Source: Diadema setosum
Taxonomy: Eukaryota; Echinodermata; Echinoidea; Diadematoida; Diadematidae
Reading direction: 5' to 3'
Length of the DNA: 64,000 nt
Assembly: GCF_964275005.1 (NCBI RefSeq)
Contig: NC_092705.1
Coordinates: forward strand, 11,285,912 to 11,349,911
The translations under genes and the position numbers were made by a program. The notes under the pieces were generated by a model. That model searched no databases. It worked only from the letters and a program-made list of their open reading frames with translations, and was not told where the DNA came from. Shown here in pieces: positions 13,228 through 25,200 of the stretch. Each line of letters begins with the position of its first letter. The stretch's first letter is position 1.

Positions 13228-16200
13228 TTGATGATGATGATGATGATAAGGTCATATTAATCCAGGTAGCCTCTTCAGTGTTGCCACTGCTCTACCAGAG
13301 GGCCCTGCCATTATTTTTACCCCAGCGTTGTCAGGTACCCAATGCATTTAAACACCTGGGTCGAGAGGGACATAGTGGGTAAAAACATCTTGTCCAAGGA
13401 TGTAAGCACTGGGCGGGTTCAAACTTGGGTCGCCCGATTGGGAGTCGGGAGTCTTACCCACTATGCCACAGCACCCCCACGTTCATGAAATTCATGAAAA
13501 ACACTACAAATACCATCATTTCAAACGGATTCATCAGTTCATCTTGCACCCTAATGCATGTACATAAAAACTCAGCATTTGTAATTTTGTGATACAGATT
13601 CTAGTTGAGTGTAGCCTTTAGCCGCCAATCCCCTTCAGACTGGAAGTAGCAACAATGCTAAGAGTCTATGGGGAATGTCAGAATACTCACAAGGGCTATC
13701 CTTTGGAGAGGCGTACGTCTGAACTCAAACTGGGTGTTGGCAGTCACGCACAGGGCACTCCCAATCGCCTGCCCCAGGGGAAGGCTAGGGTTGGCATCGA
13801 AGCTGAGAAGCTCATCAATTGCCTGGCGTAGATTCAAAATATAGACATGTCATGTCCCAAGATTGGTCATTTATTAAGTACTGTACACAAGCGTACAACA
13901 TATATTCAGCAAGTCTAATCTTTTGCGAATCAGGACCTCCTGACCGTTTCACACGTGGTTAAATTCAAGATCGTGGAGTGCAGTACTGAACAGAGAAACG
14001 TATGGGTGCACGTCACATTCATGTCGGGATCAGAGTCAACATTTTCGTGTGTTTTTAAATTCATGAAAAAAAAAAAACCATGAAAAATTCAGCGTAGAGA
14101 GTATGGGCTAAATTTCTTATCTGCTATATCTATACAATCTTTTCTTTCAAAGGAAGAAAAGAAAAAAACTAGAAATGTCGCTTTGGCGACTGGTATGCCT
14201 CCGCCATAATGCATGATTTTCCCAATAGGTCTAGATAGTACATGTGGACACTGTGTGATTACATTTTCACAAAATTGGTAAAATATTGGAATGACAAGTT
14301 TGTCACAAATATGTTGAATGTTCACCTTCCTTCACGTAGGTTTAATTGGATGAATAGGAGAGCATGTATCTAGGGATTTAAGGACTTTAACTTGACTTTG
14401 ACCCATTCATACATTTAGGCATTGAGTAATTTTCAAGGTACAGGTGTGGAGAAAAAGTGCAATTTCTGAATTGAATAGTAAATTGTTACCATTTTCATCT
14501 GGCCCTTGACCCTAAAATTCATAAGATAATTACTTTCAGGTAGAACATGCATAATATGTACTAAGTTTCAAGGTAACTTGAGCCACTTCCGAGATATGGA
14601 GGAAAAGTTAATTCAGCACTTTCACTTGATCTTTGACCTTTAGACCTTTGAGGCAAAAAGAGAAAAAAAAAACTTTCCAGAGAATTTCTATTAGGTTACA
14701 CATGCATACACCAAGTGTAAAAAAATAACCCTGCTGGCATTGCATAAATATGAGGGTAATAGTAAAATTTTGAAGTCTTGCACTTGACCTTTGACCCCTG
14801 ACCTTTGACCCCATGAACCCTACATTCTCTAGATAATCACTTCCAGTCAGTACATGTATATACTATGTTCCATGAAGATACCTTGAACAATTTTCCAAGG
14901 TGCGGAGAAAACAAAAGAAGTTTTAATATTTTTACTTTACCTTTTGACCTTTGACCTTTGACCTCATGACTCAAACTTTCACCAGAGAATCTTAATTGGG
15001 TAATACATGTATACACTAAGTTTCAAGAAAATCTCTTCAGGCATTCAATAGATATGGTGGAAACAGTGAAATTTTAAGTATTTGACCCTGACCTTTTGAC
15101 CTTTGACCTTTGACCTCATGACCCAAACTTTCACCAGAGAATCTCAATTGGGTAATACATGTATACACTAAGTTTCAAGTAAATATCTTCAGGCATTCAC
15201 TAGATATGGTGGAAATAGTGAAATTTTATATATTTGACCTTGACCTTTTGACCTTTGACCTTGAGCATGTGCACTCAAAAGTTGATAGGCACAACTTCAC
15301 CCCCTAATACACATACATGCCAAGTTTCATTAGGATACCTCAACAGGTTTCGATAGTTACCTTGTCCACAAAATTCATTACGGACGGACGGAAGGACGGA
15401 CGGACGGACGGACGGACGGACGGACGGAAGGACGGACGGACGGACGGACGGACGGAAGGACGGACGGACGGACAACCCGAAAACATAATGCCTCCGGCAC
15501 CACTTCGTGGCGGAGGCATAAAAACACACTAAAGCTGTTACAGCACAAATTCTCTTTCTTGGTGATATTGATGATTTATAGACCATCATATTGTGGAATT
15601 TTGCTTTCCATTAGCAGTACAAATGTTATGACATGATATATAACATATTACTCAAACATATTTTAAAGGGATGGTAGAGTATTGGCTGATGCGAGGATTC
15701 AGCTTTTTGTACTTTTTGGGACATACATGTACTTAGAAACCACTCTATGAAATGTTAAAGAGCATACAATCCTAAGAAAAATTCAAAGTTTATTTGGTGA
15801 AAATCAAATTTGAAATCAATTTTGAAATAACACTCGGTCAATAATGAGTAGTTTCCCAATGTCCCTTTTCAGTTCTCACAATTGTGTATCATTTGAAGTA
15901 TGCACAGCATGTTTAATAACAATGAGTGTGTGTACTCACAAGGTCATTGCCACTTGCAATTGCTAACGACAGGGGTGACTGCCCTTTGCAGAGGACATTG
16001 GGATTGGCTCCATGCTCCAAGAGAAGGTGAACGACCTGACGGGCGAGCTATGCATTTGATCATACAAAAAATGGAAAAAGATGTTACTTTACAAATGTTT
16101 AAGACTTGTATAATTTCAGGGCATAACATTTGCTAAATATAAAGAAACAAACAAACACATAAACAGCTATGATACCTGCAAACTTTATTCTATTTTAAAT

Positions 16201-19200
16201 AGTCTCCTCTGGTATCTAATGTCTGGCAAAGGCTTGTTTTAGACACAGTTCAGGAATGGGTCATACCACCAAGCTCATGGTAAGTGCCATGACATTCAGA
16301 TGAAGTCTTACTCCATATATGGATGTACAGAGCACCTTTTATTTTTGGTGCAAATATATTACATTACCTCATAGTCATCATCCCTGTCACAAGCAATGTG
16401 CAGAGGGGTGCGACCACCGCTGTGATCACCCTTCACCTCCAACTCCTGAAGGTAATGGAAGACGGTGCCGTCGAGTCCTGGTTTTAGTTTGATGGAAGGA
16501 TCAAGCGGGGTTAAATCCTCCTGTACAAGAAGAGTGCAAAGGATGAAGAAGAGTGTTGTAAGTCTATAAGGAGTCATATCACAGAACTAAATTGATCCAA
16601 CATGGTAAACCTATGATGGTATTTTGAAGGGTAAGATGTCTGTTGCACGTTTCAATGATCCTGATCACTGGTAAATTGCCAGATCAAGAACAGATGAAAT
16701 GTAGTCAGGTTCATGAGTTTACTATTTTGGATCTGGAGAAGACGTTAACACAGTTTAGGTCCAAGGGGATGGAGACCCTATGTTTCCATCCCCACTATCT
16801 GAATAGATTTACATCCCCTTCCCCTCCACACTCCCCCCCCCCTCCCCCCCCCCCCCCCCCAAAAAAAAAAGACTTCTGCTAACTTTGGTTACAATGTCAG
16901 GCATAGAATACAATAAATATGATGAAAGTTTGTGGATGATTCATGACACTACGGTGGATGACATACAATGGATGACAGATGATGGACGAAAATTGGTAGC
17001 TCACTAGCGCGCTTGGCCGTGGCGACATGAAAATGCAACAAAAGAGACAACAAATGCAAAGAGATTGTAAAGTTGAAAAGTGGGATATGATAAATTTCCA
17101 TCACGAGTCTGTGCATAGATTGACCGACTCACAAGGTGCTCATGTAGATCCTTGTCCAGGGCTCTGGAGTTTGGGTGGGCACCAGCATTCAACAGGAGCT
17201 TCGTGATCTCTACCCCCTCTGGTCCTCTGATGGCACAGGAAATATGGAGTGGATTCAGCCCTTCCTTCTGTAAATGGGACACACATCACAAAAATTCCAT
17301 AATAAATGCAGTGAGGAAACAAAAATCTTGCAGTGTAGTGCAACTGCAGTGTAGAGTAGCTGTAACTAGTGTGGGACTGGCTATACTGATCGGCCATGAG
17401 CATTTGTGACCTGTCTCTCTGACAACCCGATGAGGTCATCAGACATTAGTGTTCAGATTTCTTTGTAATTATTCATTTGTAAGTTAAAGTAGAGCTTTTG
17501 GAGAAGAAGTTAAGAAGGTATAAAGTGAATTAATGGTAATGGAGTAAAAGAAAGGTATAAGAAAAGCAGGGGAAGGCACAGAGAGAGAGAAGAGAGAGAA
17601 AATGAGGGAGGGAGAGAGAGAAAGGTTTTATGAGAATGATTTATATAAAACGTAAAGAAACGAAAATAACAGAATGAGATGAAGTTGTATTATTTTGATA
17701 ATAAGGTATGTTTTGAAATGAAATATATGTATTGCATATTTTAATTTGTTTGTGTATAAATGTATCTTTGGTAAATTTGTTTGTGAGTACGTAACTGTAA
17801 CTGAGTGTTTTTTTTTTACAATGTATGATGTATTCACATGTTTTTCTGTATTGTCCTTTGCCTTTGCCTTGTGCCTCCTGTTCAATCCAGGAGACAACCT
17901 AGGCCTTTCATGTTACATTGTTTACTGATATAATAAAGAATGCTGAACAACATCATAACTCCAGCCTTTACACTGGTATGTAATTTTTCCATCCTGATTA
18001 CTCTGAATTTCACATCAACGGCAAGAATGCTGCTTGTAAGAAAATGCAATATTTAAGACATTCATATTTTAAATCCAAATTGCAGTCAAGAATCCTACAG
18101 ATTATGACTCTAACACAAGGGGGACTACACAATGCCAAAGTAATATGCCACAAAGAAACCCACAAATTTATAATTTCAATACATTCTTTGACACTACTCT
18201 GAGAAGATACATGTAACTACTGTGTAATCTCACAATTAAAATGCATTAGAGCTGGAGCTCATTTAGTTAATATTAAAATTCAAGATCGAATTAAATTCTT
18301 TGTGAAATCAAAGAATGGATTCCTGGCAAAAGAAGAAATAAAATTGTCCCTCGTTCTGTAAAACAGATGATGCACATAGAGTGTGTGTATGAAGTAACTA
18401 TGGAATGTTTGACCAACTTGGCTAGAGGCCACGTCCTGTGGGCTCGCCTCATGGGTTAAACATTGCATAGTCACCTTATGCATACAATTCCTACTGACAC
18501 ACTCAGGCCCTTGCATCATTTGTATACATTTTTGTCTTAAATATGTCATACTTACATCAGGTGACAGTCTTGCTTCGGTGGCAGCCCCTTTCTCCAGAAG
18601 AATGGAGACAGCCTCAACATCTGCAGCCTTTATGGCAAAGAAAAGAACAGGCATGGGCACACTGGAGGCATTCGGATCAGCACCTCGGCGCAGCAGGAGT
18701 CGTATGGTAGCCTCCATGTTTGCATGTCTGGAATTGAGAAATTGAAGTCACAATCATAATAAGGGAAAGTAACTAAAGAAGCAAAAAAAAAAAAAAACTA
18801 GAACAAAACTCCTTGGCATCATAGTGATAAAAACAAAGTAGTTAAAATTATTCTCAGTGACACTCTTTACAAGTTACGATTCAATCAAACCAGGTTAATA
18901 CAGATGCAAGCACTTTGTGGAAAGGGTGGCTCTTCAACAGTTCAAGCCTATTGTAGCATAAAATGTTGCCTTACGCTACAGATAAAACCCAGTATTCCCT
19001 ACAGGTAACACTCACCTAATGTAATGATGATAATACCATTACCCCTTTCTTAGCTCTGCTTATTTTTTTTTTTCATTTCTCATTACTTCGTATAACCACA
19101 CATTCATACATCACACATATACACTCAGAGGCCCTATACCAATTGAGTGACTACATGTATTCTAACACAGCATACTGTGATAAAAACCCACATTCCTACA

Positions 19201-22200
19201 ATCCACAGTGTGCAAAAAGGCATGAAACATCAGATAAAAGAATAAATTGTATGGCTGCCAGGAATGTCATTATTCCTATTTCTGTTGGATCGTAAACAAG
19301 AGCACTTACTCAGCTTTTGCCAGAGCTCGACGCCTGGCTTCATCCAGATTATCTTCCTGCTGTGAGATGCCCCTGCTGACGATCCTTGGATTGTTGCTCA
19401 TCACCGTGGCGCATCTCTCGATCATGTCCTCCGTGACTTTCACGCCTACTCCGACGAGGCTGTCATTCGTCTCAAAATCGTGGGTGTCCGCGACCTCGGA
19501 CGACACGCCGTATAGTTTCGATGACAGCTGCAGAGATTAAGAGAATAGGGGAATATTAAGGTCTGAACATTCTTGAAATCTGAGATTTTTTTTTTTTTCT
19601 TTAAATGAGGTACAGATTAATTTTTTGAGTACAAGTGTTACGGAGTAGTTGTACCTGTCAAATTTAAAAGATTGAAATTAAATCTAAACTGCCAAACATT
19701 TGACTGGGATGTCTCATTTTTCCATGCAATCTCTACTTAGCCATTATCACATGGTCCTATACATTTACCTTATCTTTTCATGAGTAGCACTGAGCTTGAC
19801 TTTTGGCCTTGAAAACAGACGTTAACCATCTCTGCATAAAAAAATATTCCCAAATTACTTTTCTATCTCCAAGAATAAAAAAAACCCTAACCAACAACAT
19901 TGCTACTGGTTACGACTGTTCGATCTGTAAATGTATGTCACAAATGTAATTTGGGGACAACTTAACCCGTTCCTAGCACAATTCTACAAGAGCCTTCACT
20001 ACCCCCCAAACAAGATTCTTTTTGCTGGTCATCAGAGAACGGACAGGTTGGTACTCCATCTGTGAGAAAGCAGTCAAGCATATGCGTATCTACAAACTAG
20101 ACATGACACACACCCTTCTGTGGCCGAGGCTCCCCTGCTTCTTAACGCTGACTCTTTCCTCGACTGATTCGTTGTCTGGGTCCCACTCGGGAATAGTGCC
20201 GTCCAACGTCCCCGTATCCTGATTCTCCTCCCTGTGACTGTTGACGTCGACATCGTAGAAATCGCCGTCGTCGCCGATGACCGACCGTGCCCTCTCGTTG
20301 CCGTCGGCACGAGAGCTACGCTCTGAGCCGTCGTCGGGGTGTTTAGTGGGGGATGTGCCATCGAGGCATCCTTCTTCACTGGCATCATCCGGAGAACCCT
20401 CCGTGGGAAGCTGGAGTTCGATCCGCTCCTCTCCCCGCGGCACGGGAAGGTAGCGTTCGGCGATGTTGAACTGGAAGGAGGCGATGGGGTAGAAGAGCAC
20501 ATGACAAGCAGCCAGCGCCGAGAGACCTTCGTCATTGAGCTTGTTGACGTCAGCTCCGTTGTCGAGGAGACAGTTGATGATGTCGCGGTGCATGTTTACC
20601 TGAAATCAAGTAGGGTCAATCTACAATTGAATTCTAGGGAGCCTCTTTGCTGACCAGTCATTCTCATTTTTGAGCACACAAACCACACATTTTACCTCCA
20701 TATAAAAATCATGTGTTTTGTTTGCATTTCCTCTGCTGGATGTTCTTTCTTATTGATTAGAGAAAGAAAAACAAAATAGGTGAGAGATATCCTTTAAGTC
20801 TAAATTTCTCCAAAATTTGAAAAATGGGTGAAAAAGATTGAATCGTCAGCTGAGAACCAGAAGGGCTCTGATATTGCATTCTAAGATTTGAGCTTAAATG
20901 AAAATGAAACAATCTGTTTTCATGAAATAAAAGGTTTACTTCATCAAAAATGGGTACATATATAAGCATTGTTCCAACGATTGGATAAAATAGTGCCTCT
21001 GTGGTTTGATTTTCAACATTTCACTGAAAATGAAAATAATTTAGAATTCACACAATAATGTAAAGGAGATCAAGCGCTGCAATGTGATACCAATAACTCA
21101 GTACCAAAAAAAAATTGCAATAAATTGCAATAACGCCCTTCCCAGCCCTGTTTCATATAGCTGTTGTTAAAGTTACTCACCATTTTACAAACGACTTATA
21201 TATGGCAAGCCAAGTGGGTTTCCTTATCATTGTTAATTTCAAAAGCTAGAATTGAAATTTGCAGATGATAACGATCATTCTTACATTTTAACAAATGTTT
21301 TGGGTTGAGAGTGTATTTTTGCCCCAATTTAGATGAAATATTGACATACAGTCATACTTTGTTAACCTGTTGAGGATGGGCTGATTTTGCTACAACATGC
21401 ATTTCTCATGGACACTCGCCCACGAGTATACTCAGGACTCGTCCTCAACAGGTTAAAATACAAGGCCAAAAAAATGGCCACACATATTGGCACTTCATAT
21501 TCCAGTTGTTTGTTAAGTCATGTGTTAACTTTATGGACAGCTTTGTGAAACAGGACCATGGTTCTCAGCCTAACAAAACAAGAAGTCATGGGACTTACAG
21601 CAGCTCCGATGAGAGAGATGTGGCCATCCTTGTCTCCGACGTTGACATTGACAGCCCCCTGAGACAGCAGGCAGTGGACGGTGGTGTAATCACCAGCTGC
21701 AGAGGCCTTGATCAGCTCTTCGGACATGACCTCAATGGGACCCTTCTCTAGGAACGCACCCCTGTCACCTGATGGAACGGGAGCAAGCATGAAGCGATTA
21801 AAAGGGAGGATACAGTTTCGGTTGAGATGGGGTTTAGGTTTCCAATATTTTTTGACGATGAATTTTTGAGATGATGAGAAGCCTCTTATGAAATATGAAA
21901 GAGCATTTACTGTCAAAGTGGATATTTTCGCGCGACTAATTTTTCGCGCTCGGCGGGGTTAGAAGAGTTTCGCTTGTTTTTAATTCCGCGGAATCAAAAC
22001 GTCAACGACTGGAACATATGGCAAGCAAAAATATTCGCATGCTTTTATTTTCGCGCTAGTTTCTGGTTGCGCGAAATGCGCGAAAATTTCAACACCGCGA
22101 AAATTTCCACTTTTACAGTAATACTAACAGGAATTCAATGTTTATTCGATGAAAATTGGTTTTAAATGACTGAGATGTCCAAAACAAAGCGATCCTAATA

Positions 22201-25200
22201 AAAAGTCGGACCCACCTTTCATTAAGATTACTTTGTTTTATTTTATTTTTGGATATTTCAGCAATTTCAAAACCAATTTTCATCAGATAAATTTTGAATT
22301 CTTCTTGGAATTGTATCCTTTTTACAGTTCATAAAGTGGTTTCTAAGTTTCTCGCTAAAAGTTCAAAGCTGAATCCTCACCTCAACCTATACTATACCAT
22401 CCCTTTAAAGTTCCCTTCCATACAAATGTATGTTGACCTCTCTCAATGCCCTTTGGTCAGTACATAACAGAATCACTACATATTTGATGAAAATATACAT
22501 CATATTATATCTTTAAACATTTCTTTTAAACATTTTTGTTTGTACCCTATAAGCCCCATCTCTACAAAAATCTTTCAGATCATCAGATCAACTCTATTCA
22601 TATTCCAGCTGTGACATCATTGTCCTGTAACACTTGAGCTGAGCAATCAAAACAATTATGTACCTTACCATTCACTGCTTGGTTAAAAATTTGTCAGAAA
22701 CATTTGCATGAAAAAGAACAAGTGATGCGGTTGTGAGCAGCTGCCAATAGTAACAGGAATGTACATTTTTCATGAATTATTTTGTGATATGGTTATAAAC
22801 AGACCAAAAGGTATCAATACAGTTCATAATATGTTTGAATTGCACAGACCCCATAAGACTGTGCAGTGAGAAGGCTTTTAAGCCTCCCCACTGGGCCACT
22901 ACAATTGCCTGCATTGTTGCTCACTTATGGCTCTTAGCTGCAAAAGTTTGACTGTACAAAATTTCTTACATGGTTCTGAACTTTTGGTCCATGTCTACTT
23001 TTCATTCAGATTCATCACATCTAATTAGCAGGGATGACTCTGCAGTGAAAACGTTTCACCGCCATAGTAGTAGATCATAAAGTGCTGTGGCTATGCAGTG
23101 CATATTGAGCAATATACTTCTTTGTACCATACCTTTCATGAGGTTATCCACAGAAAAATCCATTGTGTTCTCCGTGTTATTGTGTTTCATAACATTGAGC
23201 TGCATTTCTATGAGAGAAGGCGTGTTGTTCAGCGCCACGAGAGTTTGCTGCGAATTCTGACTGTCGCCCTCGCCCTCGACTGCCTCACCAAAGAATGCGC
23301 GGTCGTACTCCTCCTTGTCGTAAGTGAGCGTATTCATGTCCACGCTGTCTGGCGTGCTCGACTGGAAGACATCAAAAGTCGTCTTAAAGTTTATCTGCGC
23401 CAGCCGCTCCATGGCGTTCCGGAGAGAGCTGTCTGCATCATTCTGCCCCTCGCTGCGTGACATTTTTAACATCTGGGACAAGTTTGCATATCGCGGATCC
23501 ACCATGGGTAGTGAAAGGACGTGCTCTGTGGGGTTGTAGTCAAAGTCCTTGTGGGAAGCCATGGTGAAGGCTCCATCAATGCAACTGCAAAGTTTGACGA
23601 GGCGCTCCTTTCGCCACAGCCCCACGTCGTGTGTTCCATCCTGATAGGACAAAATGCCTGGCCCTTCTCTCTCATCGTTTATGTACAAACCCTGCAAGTT
23701 AACATAGAGACAGTTCATGTGAAATTTGCTTTGGTACCTCAAGTCATTTACAAGTGTCTTTCCTCATTGAGTATTGCTGATTAGAATTCTAATAAGAGCA
23801 CTGACAATCAAATCTAGAAACATGGACATTGCAAACTATAGTCAAGTACACTGATACTTAATGACTATGATTTATTGCATTGATAGGTATGCTCAGTGTT
23901 GAACATTCTATCTACGAGCTACCTTTACTTACTTATGCATTTAACATTAGTTAATAATTCTACAGAGATTGCAAGATAATATTCATCTTGTAGTTAATAA
24001 TTCTACAGAGATTGCAAGATAATATTCATCTTGTAGTTAATAATTCTACAGAGATTGCAAGATAATATTCATCTTGTTGATAATTTCATGTCATGTTTTT
24101 ATTTCATCAATATATATTTTTTTTGGTCAATTCCCCAGAAGGGGAATGAGCAGGATGCTGGGAGAGCCTTTAAACATCTAACAATCTTCTTCACATGTAC
24201 ACACTTTGTGACAGGAAGCACTAAAAGAATGCATGTAAGCATCATCATACTACACACCTGAAACTTATTGCCGTTGCTGAACTCAAAGACTCCATAGCCT
24301 TCTTTTCTGTTCTTGTAAAAGGTACCCACAAATTTTGACTTATTGGGCCATGTGTAGGTTCCCTTGCCATGCCGATGGTCCTTGAAATAGGATCCCTTGA
24401 AAGTCTGTTGGGAAAAAACATAATCCCACAAAGGAAATCAGAGGACAAAGATTATAACTATATTCACCACACAATATACCTGTATGCTAACAAACACATG
24501 ACAGTTTGAGAAGAGCTGGGATCATTTCTCCAAAATGGCAAAAATTTGAGATCTTCATCATCCAGAGGATGCTATTATTAGCTCAAGGCCCCATCACTGG
24601 AAACTTGACAGGTGAATAAAAGCAACTGGAGTTGATATTGCATTGTAAAAGGACACTTGTGTTATCTTATAACTGCAATTTCTGTTTGATTATATGCTCA
24701 ATATATCTACATTGTGGATGCATATATGTATGTATGCACAATATGCTTGTTTTAATGTATATGTATGTCTGTATGTATGTATGCACATACAGTACGATGC
24801 ATATATAGGCCTGTATATGTGTGTAGGCATGTATGTATGTGTGTAATATACGTATACATGTACATATGTATACATATTAATTCATTTTCATATCAGATTC
24901 TACTTCCAATATAACATAGATTTTATTTCAAATATTATATTATATCATAATCTTCATTACACTGGAAAAAAAAATTGTTGCTGGTAAAGAGGGGACCACG
25001 TAAATAGACAAGCATGTAGAGATGTGGGCCACTCGATTCATTGGAAGTACACTAGAATACACATTGTATATCAGCTTACCTCACCATTGCTCCAAATATG
25101 CTCCCCATTCCCGTGTCTGGTGTCACGGACAAAGTCGCCCATAAACCTGGAACCATCTGACCACAGTTGCTCCCCCTTGCCAAACCTGTCGTTGTTCACG

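Noticed and set aside
13059-13382. Open frame with a poly-Asp run
   Set aside because: The Asp run is the GAT microsatellite tail of a SINE; the rest is SINE body.
15275-15589. Open frames with repeated Ser-Val-Arg-Pro or Gly-Arg-Thr-Asp
   Set aside because: Translation of the CGGA microsatellite at the end of a repetitive element.
20074-20535. 153-codon minus-strand frame overlapping the acidic exon
   Set aside because: Alternative frame of a GC-rich coding exon; the overlapping frame continues the ankyrin repeat and fits all phases.
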